Source: Neobacillus notoginsengisoli (GTDB lineage: Bacteria > Bacillota > Bacilli > Bacillales > Cytobacillaceae). From it: a stretch of 64,000 bases of DNA. Position 1 is the first letter of the stretch; each line of letters opens with the position of its first letter. The translations under genes were made by a program, and so were the position numbers. The notes under the pieces were generated by a model. The model worked only from the letters and a program-made list of their open reading frames with translations. It was not told the DNA's origin and searched no databases. Positions 1-9,030 of this stretch are shown piece by piece. The stretch is taken from the NCBI RefSeq assembly GCF_003515685.1, contig NZ_QWEG01000001.1:434001-498000 (forward strand). Reading direction: 5' to 3'.

Positions 1-2792
1 CTAATTTAGACGGTTTTGTTTGGGCGAATTCCATTAATGATATTTATGCGATGCTTGAAGATGACCGACAACAAGTATTTATTTTAGATGACTTTTGGGG
101 TAGCGTTTTTAATGATGAGTTAAAAAGCAGAAATAATGAAAACCGTCTAAATAAACTTATAAAGCGAATAGTAGAATCTAAGACAAATAAAAGGCTTATC
201 CTTACAACCAGAGAATATGTCCTTCAACAAGGGTTACAGAAAAATCCAATTCTGAAGGAAACGCTGAATCAATATGCATTGGTTTGTACTATGGAGGAAT
301 ATGGATATGATGATAGAGCAAGAATTTTACTAAGTCATATCTATACATCCAAGCTAGAATATGAATTTGTCGAATATCTTTATAAAAGAATAGATAGGCT
401 TATTTATCATGAGAATTACAATCCGCGGGTATTGGCTCTGTTTTTGGATAAGGATCGGGAAGACAACTGTTCACCAGAGGATTATTTTTATTATCTCTGT
501 GACTATTTTGATCATCCTACTTCATTTTGGGAAGATATATTCAATGAGTTGTCCGATGAAGCAAAAATTGTTTCTATGCTGCTTCTAATATCATCGACCC
601 CAATGCTTTATTCCGACATGGAAATTTGTTATATGAAATACATAAGTAAATGTCCTGAGGTTACAAAAGTAAAAAGTCTTAAAGAGTGTTTAGCTGAACT
701 AGAGAAAACAATGATCAAGTCATCCTTTAATGAAGAAATCGAAGAAATTATTTTGAGGTTTACAATACCTGCGGTACAGGATTATTTATATGAATTTATG
801 TCCGATAATATTGAGCAGTATATACCGATAATTTTAAAATCTAGTGCTTTTTTCAATCAACTTCAATTTTCGTTTCAATATTTTTCCAATCGTTGTAGTG
901 ACAGAATAAATAATTTAATAATACAAGAGTGTATTACCCACTATTCAGACTATGGAGTTAGTTATATGGAGTATGATGGGAGCTGGAATTGGGATCCAGA
1001 AGTGGAAAAAGAAATAGATGATTATTTTGTTGGGGAACTAAATAGACTTCATGAATTGCTCATTAATTGCAATCCCCAAAAACATAAAAATTTATTTGCC
1101 TTTTTAGAAGTGAAAATACAAAATTATTGTTTAACAATGGGAGCTGGCAATTTAATTTCGCAATACACTGATTTGCAAAATATCCCAGGAATTATAATCC
1201 GCTGCATTGAAAAAGGGATGGAATTTGATGGGGAGAGTATCATTAATAAATATTTTGAGGAGGCTTTCAGTGTTTACCACTTCAAAAATATGCGGGATTT
1301 CGATAAGGCTTTCCCAGAAGAGTATGCTTACTTTTATCAAAAGAATTATGAAAAAGTTAGAAGAAACTTAAAAAATACTATACTAAAAGAGTTGGATTTG
1401 CTTTATGAATTAGATATGGATATTAATTTTGATATGCTAATCGATGATGTTCCTGATGTCTTAAAAGAATTTGGACTACGGTATACAAAGCAATTCGAAT
1501 CTAAGATTTTTTCTGCAACAGGGAGAAAGCCACACATTATTAGTAAACAAAAAAGTAAATTCCCACAAAACGAAAGGAACCCTGAGCGAGAAGAAATAGA
1601 ACTAAACGAAATTAAACAGGATGCTTCTCTGTGGCTATTTGGCCCTAGGGAGACAAAACTAGAGAATAAAGAAAAACTTGCTTGTATTTTTGAGAGTAAT
1701 TTAAGCCCTTCTTTAAAAAGTGAATTTAAGAAAATTGTTAACAGTGCCGAACCCCACTATTTATATAATCTGATGGAAACTAGAGAATCATTTGAGATTC
1801 TACTAAAAGCTTTTCCTATAAGTGAATTTAGCTTTCCAAATAATGAGAGTAGTATAATGATGAATTTCCTTTCTTATTTGAGCCAAAACAATACCGATTT
1901 ACTAAAAAAAATTATAGGTTTTTGTGCAGAAGCCCTAGTTCTGTTTATATACCAAGACGAACCTGTTTTAAGAATAGATGAATTTATAACAAGTGATATA
2001 TATAACACATATTTAAAAACAGATAAAGATTTTTGCGAGTATGTATTCAAAAATTTGCTTTTGTCAGACGAACAATGGATCCGTTTTCTGCACATTCCTC
2101 TTTTCATTTTCTGTAACGCTATTATTTTTTCTTTAGATGGTAAGGATAAAATGTTAGAGGAGTATTGGGAAGATTTATGGGGAGAAAATTTCAACAAACT
2201 AAAAATAATAACCAAAAACGGTCAAAAGTATAACACTAAGATTCTTTATGCAGACATTGGTACATACTACTTTAAACGTGCAGATTGGGAAGGAAGTATG
2301 TATAGGATTTTTGAGGAACTAACTCCTTTTCATTTTAATGAATTTTATGTAGCGCCACGACTCTCAATTTACCTAAAAAAGTTGGGGAATGGCGATATAG
2401 ATAGTAAAATCCTAAAACACAGTTCAATTTGTAGGTTTGATTTTGAATATACTAAATTTAGAAAGCCTAAATATTCTCGCTGTTTTATTGATGATGAGTT
2501 GTCAATGCTAGATCATTTGGGAATAACTGAAGGGTTAGATATTTTTCCAAATGAAATATCAAAAAGTTTGTTAAACAAACTTCAAGCAAGAGAGGATATT
2601 TGTAAAAAGCAAAACGGGAACTATAGGGTATATGTCTATAAAATTAAAGATATACAGTTATTAAAGAGACTAGGGGTCTATGAACAATTTTATAAGTTTG
2701 TTAATAAAATTGAAGCTTTAAATTCACGATTTTTAAGAGGAGATTTCTCTCCAATAGAAGAATCAAAATTAATTTGGATAAATAATGAGTAA
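1..2792 (+). CDS. nSTAND3-type NTPase, C-terminal part (5' end outside window)
   Basis: The reading frame is already open at base 3, so this is the C-terminal 930 codons of a longer gene; the ATG at 51 is internal. The visible part begins just before a Walker B strand (QVFILDDFWG) followed by a sensor-like RLILTTREYVL and a helical segment with RARILLSHIY and HENYNPRVLA, the pattern known for the nSTAND3 family of signal-transducing NTPases. The Walker A loop and any N-terminal effector (often a nuclease) lie to the left of the window. The remaining 700 residues are helical with no motif I can name and probably form the sensor. The gene is clearly more AT-rich than its neighbours, which fits horizontal acquisition. 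STAND NTPases of this kind are common in phage defence; that role here is inference. Confidence 0.75.
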   Translation, partial: NLDGFVWANSINDIYAMLEDDRQQVFILDDFWGSVFNDELKSRNNENRLNKLIKRIVESKTNKRLILTTREYVLQQGLQKNPILKETLNQYALVCTMEEYGYDDRARILLSHIYTSKLEYEFVEYLYKRIDRLIYHENYNPRVLALFLDKDREDNCSPEDYFYYLCDYFDHPTSFWEDIFNELSDEAKIVSMLLLISSTPMLYSDMEICYMKYISKCPEVTKVKSLKECLAELEKTMIKSSFNEEIEEIILRFTIPAVQDYLYEFMSDNIEQYIPIILKSSAFFNQLQFSFQYFSNRCSDRINNLIIQECITHYSDYGVSYMEYDGSWNWDPEVEKEIDDYFVGELNRLHELLINCNPQKHKNLFAFLEVKIQNYCLTMGAGNLISQYTDLQNIPGIIIRCIEKGMEFDGESIINKYFEEAFSVYHFKNMRDFDKAFPEEYAYFYQKNYEKVRRNLKNTILKELDLLYELDMDINFDMLIDDVPDVLKEFGLRYTKQFESKIFSATGRKPHIISKQKSKFPQNERNPEREEIELNEIKQDASLWLFGPRETKLENKEKLACIFESNLSPSLKSEFKKIVNSAEPHYLYNLMETRESFEILLKAFPISEFSFPNNESSIMMNFLSYLSQNNTDLLKKIIGFCAEALVLFIYQDEPVLRIDEFITSDIYNTYLKTDKDFCEYVFKNLLLSDEQWIRFLHIPLFIFCNAIIFSLDGKDKMLEEYWEDLWGENFNKLKIITKNGQKYNTKILYADIGTYYFKRADWEGSMYRIFEELTPFHFNEFYVAPRLSIYLKKLGNGDIDSKILKHSSICRFDFEYTKFRKPKYSRCFIDDELSMLDHLGITEGLDIFPNEISKSLLNKLQAREDICKKQNGNYRVYVYKIKDIQLLKRLGVYEQFYKFVNKIEALNSRFLRGDFSPIEESKLIWINNE

Positions 2793-3336
2793 TTTCATAC
2801 CTTTTATAAATTGGTAGCCCTTAAAGGAGTGATGACAACCGGCAAAACCGATTTATTTGGGAATTGTTAATGATTAATGACAAAGACTACAAAAAAATGC
2901 TGAAACCTAGAAGATCCCTTCCCAAACATTTTAAAGCAATTTTCGGTAGAAAAAGCCTTAAAAAAAAAGAGGAAAATTCCTAACCCGGAAAACCGCCTAC
3001 TGACGTGGTTTTTTATTGTTATAAGAGCTAGGGTAGTCGGGAACTACGCTATCAAAGTCATTCCACTATCTTTTCCATGTAGAAGTTTCTAGCCAATAGC
3101 CGGTACAAATAATACGATTACAATAAAGGTAAACACCCCAAGAGGCGATTTGAGAGAGGTTGTTAAGGAAAAAAACAAAAAAAGTTTCCTTAAAAGATAA
3201 GCATCATTACCTTCTATCCTCCACACCTCAAATAATTCCTCATATTACCGTCTTGCGCATCTTTCATACAAGATGCTTCTCTCAGAAAAAAGTATTCATG
3301 TGAATGCTCGAACGGATGCCATTCATAGAGCTATTC
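2793..3336. other. intergenic region with two overlapping mini-ORFs and a weak terminator
   Basis: No convincing gene. AAAGGAG at 2823-2829 precedes a 12-codon ORF (2832-2870, MTTGKTDLFGNC), which overlaps as TAATG a 37-codon lysine-rich ORF (2870-2983, starting MINDKDYKKMLKPRRSLPKH). This could be the remnant of one small gene. A weak hairpin AAAACC/GGTTTT (2989-2994/3007-3012) with a T-run follows and may end the nSTAND3 transcript. Nothing recognisable in 3020-3336. Confidence 0.25.
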
Positions 3337-3882
3337 CTACTCATCATCCTCATTAGGGTAGCCCGTATTATAGTAGGATTCTGCTAACTCTTCGTAAAAC
3401 CCCCAGTCCATATCCACCGTATTTTCCAATACATTTTCTAACCTTTCTGCAAAATGGTTATAGTATTCTTCTTCCATTCCGCATTTCGAGGTGACTTTGT
3501 CGTACATCATTGCAAGGCTATTGTAAAAAGAGTCATACATATTCCCGTAAGCGTTTGTAAATTTAACTCCTTGTTCTACGTAGAAGAGCATTAAATCAAG
3601 GGTCTTGAGTTCATGGCCTGTAAGTTTGCCAAAGTTTGAAATTGTTTTTTTTGCATTTGCAAGGCGTAGTTTTGGCTCCCCTCGATCAGGGAAGAATTCA
3701 TTTTCTATACTTTTCTTTGCCTGGCTGTACAGTTCCTCTGTTGCTTTGTCGCCAAGAAATTTCACGGATAAAATGGACTGAACGTCTTTACTTGTTTTAA
3801 AAAGTTCTGTTATTAGTTGAATCAGTTCCTTTTGATCGTATTCTTTTAATTCCTTTTTTAACTCTGACACTTTGATTTTCAC
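3337..3882 (-). CDS. DUF6155-like hypothetical protein
   Basis: A 181-residue soluble protein starting with GTG at 3882; GGGAGGAA lies seven bases upstream. The N-terminus (MKIKVSELKKELKEYDQKELIQ) resembles the DUF6155 family as I remember it: a short helical leader ending in ELIQLITELFK, then a run of helices and an acidic C-terminus (NEDDE). No catalytic motif, signal peptide or membrane segment is visible. It is transcribed alone, convergent with the nSTAND3 gene. The function of the family is unknown to me; the family name itself is from memory and moderately sure. Confidence 0.7.
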   Translation of the reverse strand: MKIKVSELKKELKEYDQKELIQLITELFKTSKDVQSILSVKFLGDKATEELYSQAKKSIENEFFPDRGEPKLRLANAKKTISNFGKLTGHELKTLDLMLFYVEQGVKFTNAYGNMYDSFYNSLAMMYDKVTSKCGMEEEYYNHFAERLENVLENTVDMDWGFYEELAESYYNTGYPNEDDE

Positions 3883-4031
3883 TGTTGATTCCTCCCGTGT
3901 ACGAAAATAATGTTTCTTTACCTATTATAAAATAAAAAGACCAGGTTAGATGGTTTCAGTTTTGCTGTTTTTCTCATTGTGATTATGGGAAAAGTACTAG
4001 AGAACGATATGAGTAAAAGGAGGCGGAAGGA

Positions 4032-4235
4032 ATGAGTGATGAGAAGAAAAAGCTCGAGGAAGTGCTTTCACATTCGCTTGAAGTCGAAGAAAATCTGATG
4101 CGGACGTATTTAATCACGGCTGACAATATCCATGGAGATGATGAGCTTAAGAATCGACTCGAGAATTTTGCGGAAGGGAATGCGAAACGAACCGATCAGC
4201 TAATAGAAGAGCTTAAGGAGCTAAAGGATAAATAG
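4032..4235 (+). CDS. small charged helical protein, function unknown
   Basis: A 67-residue, strongly charged, helix-forming protein. The ATG is preceded by a near-perfect ribosome binding site, AAAGGAGGCGGAAGG, so expression looks real despite the size. The sequence has heptad-like E/L/K spacing (LEEVLSHSLEVEENLMRTYL) reminiscent of one hairpin of a ferritin-like bundle, but no metal ligands are obvious. It is monocistronic, with a terminator nine bases after the stop. I do not recognise a family. Confidence 0.7.
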   Translation: MSDEKKKLEEVLSHSLEVEENLMRTYLITADNIHGDDELKNRLENFAEGNAKRTDQLIEELKELKDK

Positions 4236-4243
4236 TTTGGAAC

Positions 4244-4279
4244 AATCTGCTGCAGGAGAGGTTTGCGGCAGATTTTTTT
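4244..4279 (+). terminator. rho-independent terminator
   Basis: AATCTGC (4244-4250) pairs with GCAGATT (4268-4274), followed by a run of T. It lies directly after the 67-residue gene. Confidence 0.7.
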
Positions 4280-4545
4280 ATGGAATATTTTACAGGCTGG
4301 AAGGCTTACAATAGCAGAGTTTCCCGTTTCATAGGAAGGGAATGAGCTTTGTTAATGCAAAAAAGGCCAAGATTCTGATTTCTCTTATGGCAAAATCAAA
4401 ACCGCTTCCATGTAGCTGGATTAGCCACAGTCAGATACCCTTTATGAATAGTGAAGAATGAGTGTCTTTTCGTCGGGACAGCATTTTTTCTTGGCAGAAG
4501 AAAGATGATATAATAGAAGGGATAAAATTCAAGGCGGTGAGATAT

Positions 4546-4767
4546 TTGGGGGTAAATCGTGAAGAATTAAAGCGAATGATTGACCAAATTCCTGAACAAG
4601 ATGCTCTTGAAGTGTATGATTTTATTGAACAATTAAACATGAAAAGGGAAAAGGTTACTTTAAATGAGATAGAGGTTGAATATCTTGCCAAAGATGAAAA
4701 TTTGATAAGCCAGGTTCAAAAAAGCCGTGAAGATCGCCGGAATGGACGTGTTTACGGCAGAGAGTAG
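4546..4767 (+). CDS. antitoxin-like protein of a decayed type II TA pair
   Basis: A 73-residue protein from a TTG at 4546, chosen because AAGGCGGTGAG sits five bases upstream; an in-frame ATG at 4462 has no ribosome binding site and lies upstream of a TATAAT at 4509-4514. The protein has an amphipathic N-terminal half (REELKRMIDQIPEQDALEVYDF) and a basic, polar tail (KSREDRRNGRVYGRE), the layout of small antitoxins such as the Phd/RelB-like group. It lies 38 bases before a RelE/ParE-like toxin remnant, which is the main argument for the assignment. With the toxin broken, this gene has no obvious remaining target at this locus. Confidence 0.6.
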   Translation: MGVNREELKRMIDQIPEQDALEVYDFIEQLNMKREKVTLNEIEVEYLAKDENLISQVQKSREDRRNGRVYGRE

Positions 4768-4805
4768 GGGCTTCAATATCTTCGCAAAAGATTCGAGGAT
4801 TCCTA

Positions 4806-5102
4806 ATGGATGACAAGGAATATGATGTTTTTTGGTCACAAACTGCGTTGGATGAATTAAGTAATATTCTTGCTTACCCTTCATAAGTAAAGGAAAGAAT
4901 TTATTTGGACTCGTTTAATCGATTATCATATATGCCTACACTTACAGCAAAGAAAATCCCTTATGGTTTAATGGAAGGTTATTGGGCGAGACTCGGACTA
5001 TACAAAGTTATTCTACTATTTGAGGTAAATGAAGAAAAAGCAGTAGTTTGGATTGATGGCATTAAACATAAGTGGGAAAATCCACCTTGGAAAGATAAAT
5101 AA
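4806..5102 (+). pseudogene. RelE/ParE-family toxin, interrupted by an in-frame TAA
   Basis: From the ATG at 4806 (GAGG seven bases upstream) the frame reads MDDKEYDVFWSQTALDELSN, an N-terminus typical of RelE/ParE toxins (first strand, then helix), then meets TAA at 4884-4886. The same frame continues without any shift to TAA at 5102, giving VKERIYLDSFNRLSYM and then the two C-terminal strands (YWARLGLYKVILLFEVN, KAVVWIDGIKH) expected of the fold. One base substitution therefore explains the break. The full-length product would be about 98 residues, normal for the family. Immediately downstream of the antitoxin-like gene and followed by a terminator. Confidence 0.75.
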
Positions 5103-5120
5103 TTTTTGAGGATAGATAAG

Positions 5121-5148
5121 CATCTACATCGGTTGTAGATGTTTTTTT
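5121..5148 (+). terminator. rho-independent terminator
   Basis: CATCTACA/TGTAGATG stem with a TCGGT loop (5121-5141) and seven T. It closes the toxin-antitoxin unit. Confidence 0.85.
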
Positions 5149-5238
5149 GTGCTATCTATTTGTGCAAGCTCGCAATAGATTGTTTCAAAAGAATTGTATA
5201 GTATATGTTAGAATATTAGTAAAAAAGGGTGGTAAATA

Positions 5239-5448
5239 ATGGCTGAGGCAAAAATTCATCCATTGATTTTAATGAGTCTTTTGATCAATGCTATTGGAAT
5301 GGGAATGTTTGCTTATGAAAATTACCATGAAAATAATATGGGTCATTCTGTAACATTTATAATTTAATGTTTATTTTTGGTCGTTCTAACAGTTTATGGA
5401 TTAATGAGAAACCATAAAGTAAACCGCACCAGCAAAAAGAGAAACTAA
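5239..5448 (+). pseudogene. small two-helix membrane protein broken by an in-frame TAA
   Basis: ATG at 5239 (GGTGG ribosome binding site) opens a frame MAEAKIHPLILMSLLINAIG, a first membrane helix, then HENNMGHSVTFII and TAA at 5365-5367. The same frame continues with CLFLVVLTVYGLMRNHKVNR and a basic tail to TAA at 5446-5448. The stop falls inside the second predicted membrane helix. As with the toxin just upstream, a single substitution explains the defect. The intact protein would be 69 residues. The family is unknown to me; readthrough or a sequencing error are the alternatives. Confidence 0.55.
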
Positions 5449-5518
5449 GCATCTCTGATATGGTGGGGCCGGGTCGTCTTTGACGTCCATTTCCAGACTC
5501 CATGAGGGAGTGATAAAG

Positions 5519-6697
5519 TTGATCAGGAACAACACAGTGTCCAAATCGTACTATCGAAGACTGATTTTACGAGATTTAATTTTTGGCAGTAAAAGCAGCC
5601 TGGTTTTGCTTGTGCTTTATGTGGCGTTGTGGCGGATTACATACACCATTACTAAAATAGGACAATTGAAGACCAATATTCCAATCTTTATCGGACTCTG
5701 CATTCTGATGTTCTTAACGTTTATCTATATCTTTGTCTCTTATCGTAAGTATATGAAGAAAGCCTGCTTATTCGAGATAGGCAGCCGGATTGATCTCGAT
5801 GAGAAGCAATTGGTCTTTGTCTCAAATGCTTCCACTGACCGGCATGTTTTTTCCTTCGAAAGTTTAACAGCAATAAAGGAAAACAAAAAATGGTATCTAC
5901 TATATTTTCACGAACAAACCATGATCCCTATTTCTAAGGAAACGAGCGATTCCCTTGAACAGGTAAAAGAGTGGTTAGCCGGTTTTAAGCCGATTTATCC
6001 AGCCTTTTGGAAAGGGACGGCACTTTTCTTTTTACTCGTTACCCTTGTTGGAGGCTATTCTGTTGGCAAAAATGCAGTCGATTTTAACGGGGCTTTAGCC
6101 TGGAAAATCAACGAGCTGAAAACGGAATCTAGAATAAAGCTGAAGAACGATAACTTTTACGAAACAAAGCTTGATGGCATACTCGATTCCGTAAAAGCGG
6201 AGATGGAGCTGGAACCGTATTTAATGACCAATGATTTAGAAATTGAATTTGAACAGGATGGGACGATGACATCTATTTATACGTATATTTACGGATTCGA
6301 CCGGAACGAGGAATTGCAATCAGGATACTTGATTCATTTTGACAAAACAAAAAGCAATAGGATCAGGGTACATAAACAGGATTGGAATGGGGAAGGCACA
6401 ACGGTTTACGATCGAAATAACGATTTATCAATTGTGAACAAGATGCTGGAATTGATCCCTGTTGAAGATGTTGTAAAGCGTTGGAATGAGAAGCATTCTG
6501 CTGTCCTCTACAAAGGAATCAGGAATTGGGGAGTTACCCGGGAAGGGATTCACTTTATTGATGAAAACGGAAGGGAACTTCCTTCCGAAGCTGACCCGGA
6601 AAACTCTGGCCCAACCATTTCCCTTTACGTGCCAGGCAAGGAGGATTCGATAACTCCACAGCGGTATATTTATAAACCATTTTTTCGCGAAGAGTAG
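5519..6697 (+). CDS. membrane protein with YcxB-like domain
   Basis: A protein of 392 residues. I place the start at the TTG at 5519, eight bases after GAGGGAG, rather than the TTG at 5480, which has no good site. Two membrane helices near the N-terminus (SLVLLVLYVALW and IPIFIGLCILMFLTFIYIF) are followed by a short cytosolic domain with VFVSNASTDRHVFSFESLTAI, the pattern of YcxB-like domains (a PH-like fold). A third helix (FWKGTALFFLLVTLVGGYSVG) leads to a C-terminal half of about 220 residues that is probably outside the cell and has no family I recognise. It lies 30 bases upstream of the BNR-repeat gene, so the two are probably co-transcribed. Confidence 0.7.
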   Translation: MIRNNTVSKSYYRRLILRDLIFGSKSSLVLLVLYVALWRITYTITKIGQLKTNIPIFIGLCILMFLTFIYIFVSYRKYMKKACLFEIGSRIDLDEKQLVFVSNASTDRHVFSFESLTAIKENKKWYLLYFHEQTMIPISKETSDSLEQVKEWLAGFKPIYPAFWKGTALFFLLVTLVGGYSVGKNAVDFNGALAWKINELKTESRIKLKNDNFYETKLDGILDSVKAEMELEPYLMTNDLEIEFEQDGTMTSIYTYIYGFDRNEELQSGYLIHFDKTKSNRIRVHKQDWNGEGTTVYDRNNDLSIVNKMLELIPVEDVVKRWNEKHSAVLYKGIRNWGVTREGIHFIDENGRELPSEADPENSGPTISLYVPGKEDSITPQRYIYKPFFREE

Positions 6698-6727
6698 GGC
6701 AGTTATTTTGAAAAAAGGATGGATTGA

Positions 6728-8029
6728 ATGAAGAAAGGTCATAGCAGTCAGTTACTCATTTTCATTTTAGTTTTCGTTGCGATTGTGACCGTCCTTATTT
6801 TGCAACTAAATCATAGGGAACAAAAAATACCGAATGTAAAGCCGGTTGAAGTCAAAAAGGCAGAGATAGACAGCAAACTCCCCTACACATTGCAAGTAGT
6901 TGAAGGTGACGAAAAACCGGAAACGATTGCTTACCGATTCTGGTTTGAACTCATGGATCGGTTACTGCAAGAGGGGGCGATTGCGGGTAAAACTTTTACG
7001 AGATTTACGAAATTAGCGGGAGATGAGAATTCTTTTATAGTTGCGGCCGTTTTTCAAGTGCAGCTGCCAGAAGCACCGAAAATCGATTACGGCTTGGGGA
7101 AGGCAGACGAGAATCGTGTCGTACCTGATATAGTTTGGAAGCTTTCCATCAATAAAGGTGAGGGCTTAACGTACACATTAACGAATATTGAAAGAACTAC
7201 GGATACGAAAATCGGCTTGCCACCTGTTGAATCGATGGAAGACTATCAAAAGAAAGCGGGAATTAAGGATCAATCCAAAGGCATAGATTACGAGATGAAG
7301 GATGATACGCTTAGAGTCACATATGATGGAGGGGAGAACTGGAAGGTTGTTCCTGTTGCGGTTGGAGATTTAGTTCGCGGTGATAGTAACGACCCACAAG
7401 AACAGTTAATGGATGGCAGTTATGTGATGACACCAGAAATTACCGCGTTTTTGCTGAATGGGGTGCGGGTTCTAACTAGCCGTGATAAAGGGGAAACGTG
7501 GAATGAGGTGCTTGTTTCGAATCAGCTGCCAGCTCTGCGCTTGCAAAAACTGGGGTTCACGTCGGGCCAGGACGGGTATCTCATCTTGACAGGTGAAAAA
7601 ACGATGAGCTGGGAGGCACACTTTGTATTCAAAACAAACGATGGCGGCCGCTCATGGCACAATGCCGGTTCGGTGAAAGACGTCTATTCCTTGGTTACAG
7701 ATGGAGGGTTTATCAACGGGCAATTAGGGTTTATTTCCTTCGGGGAAATTCGTTATGAGGGGCAGCCGCCAAAACCGAATCTATACCGGACTGCCGATGG
7801 CGGAGCGAATTGGGAACCCGTCGAGGTTCCGATACCGGAAGAATATTTGGGCTATTTCACAGTCGCAGAAATTCCCGTCTTCAATGGAACAGAAGGAACT
7901 TTGCTGGTTAACCAAGGTCCAAATGGGGATTATTTGGGTGGGAACGTATTGGCGAAGTTTGTCTCGCGGGATCAGGGGAAAACATGGTCATTTGTGGGGC
8001 TGGTTGATCCGGATGGGGTGCTTCGCTAG
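6728..8029 (+). CDS. membrane-anchored BNR/Ycf48-like repeat protein
   Basis: A 433-residue protein with a short cytosolic N-terminus and one membrane helix (residues 8-26), then an extracellular domain. The C-terminal 240 residues carry at least five Asp-box/BNR motifs: YDGGENW near residue 197, SRDKGETW near 250, TNDGGRSW near 303, TADGGANW near 354 and SRDQGKTW near 413. Such repeats form beta-propellers in sialidases and Ycf48-like proteins, but no catalytic residues of a sialidase are evident, so a binding or scaffold role is more likely. It follows the YcxB-like gene by 30 bases. The 52-bp array begins 87 bases after its stop. Confidence 0.75.
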   Translation: MKKGHSSQLLIFILVFVAIVTVLILQLNHREQKIPNVKPVEVKKAEIDSKLPYTLQVVEGDEKPETIAYRFWFELMDRLLQEGAIAGKTFTRFTKLAGDENSFIVAAVFQVQLPEAPKIDYGLGKADENRVVPDIVWKLSINKGEGLTYTLTNIERTTDTKIGLPPVESMEDYQKKAGIKDQSKGIDYEMKDDTLRVTYDGGENWKVVPVAVGDLVRGDSNDPQEQLMDGSYVMTPEITAFLLNGVRVLTSRDKGETWNEVLVSNQLPALRLQKLGFTSGQDGYLILTGEKTMSWEAHFVFKTNDGGRSWHNAGSVKDVYSLVTDGGFINGQLGFISFGEIRYEGQPPKPNLYRTADGGANWEPVEVPIPEEYLGYFTVAEIPVFNGTEGTLLVNQGPNGDYLGGNVLAKFVSRDQGKTWSFVGLVDPDGVLR

Positions 8030-8116
8030 TACTCATGAATGTCAGGCCCATAGCTGCTAATTAGGTTTGGGTGCTCGCATGGCACTCCGCGGCATTTCGG
8101 TGAGAACCCATCCTGG

Positions 8117-8844
8117 TTGTCACGCAAAGCCTGGATGAGTGACAACACTGGTTCAAAACCCGTTGATGTTGTCACGCAAGCCCCGTATGAGTGACAACAA
8201 TCGTTCAAAACCCGTTGAGGTTGTCACGCAAAGTCTGGATGGGTGACAACACTCGTTCGAAACTCGTTGAGGTTGTCACGCAAGCCCTAGATGAGTGACA
8301 ACACTCGTTCAAAATCCGTTGATGTTGTCACGCAAGCCCCGTATGAGTGACAACAATCGTTCAAAACCCGTTGAGGTTGTCACGCAAAGTCTGTATGAGT
8401 GACAACACTCGTTCGAAACCCGTTGAGGTTGTCACGCAAAGTCTGGATGAGTGACAACAATCATTCAAAACCCATTGAGGTTGTCACTCAAAGTCTGGAT
8501 GGGTGACAACAATCGTTCAAAACCCGTTGAGGTTGTCACGCAAAGTCTGTATGAGTGACAACAATCGTTCAAAACCCGCTGAGATTGTCACGCAAAGTCT
8601 GTATGAGTGACAACACTCGTTCAAAACCCGCTGAGATTGTCACGCAAAGTCTGTATGAGTGACAATAATCGTCCAAAACCTGTTGAGGTTGTCACGCAAG
8701 ACCTGGATGAGTGACAACAATCGTTCAAAATCCATTGATGTTGTCACGCAAAGTCTGTATGAGTGACAACAATCGTTCAAAACCCGTTGAGATTGTCACG
8801 CAAAGCCTGGATGGGTGATAAGCTTCCCGAATAATTCTCTGTCT
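8117..8844. repeat. tandem array A: 14 copies of a 52-bp unit with a TTGTCAC...GTGACAA palindrome
   Basis: TTGTCAC recurs at 8117, 8169, 8221, 8273, 8325, 8377 and every 52 bases on to 8793, fourteen times with no slip in register. Each unit is a 29-bp imperfect palindrome (TTGTCAC, a 15-base centre, GTGACAA) and a 23-base linker of the type CAATCGTTCAAAACCCGTTG plus AGG. Centres vary (GCAAAGTCTGTATGA, GCAAGCCCCGTATGA, GCAAAGTCTGGATGG), while arms and spacing hardly change. The last unit is degenerate. 52 is not a multiple of three and no long frame crosses the array, so it is not coding. It lies between the BNR gene stop and the PaaI thioesterase. Confidence 0.95.
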
Positions 8845-9030
8845 ACTATTAAAGGGCGCAATTCCCAGCCACTCTGTGTGGTATAAATTCATTCGACAGA
8901 ACTCGGGCGTGCTAGGCACTATTCTTTTGAATTATCAGATAATAGTTGTGCATTAGGAAGGAATTTGTATATATTTTATGTAGAACATGACGAACGGTTG
9001 CTAATATTTCATTGGATAGGAGAATGCCTA

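Noticed and set aside
8117-8844. CRISPR array
   Set aside because: Units repeat over their whole length without unique spacers, there are no cas genes, and the period is constant at 52 bp with variable centres instead of variable spacers.
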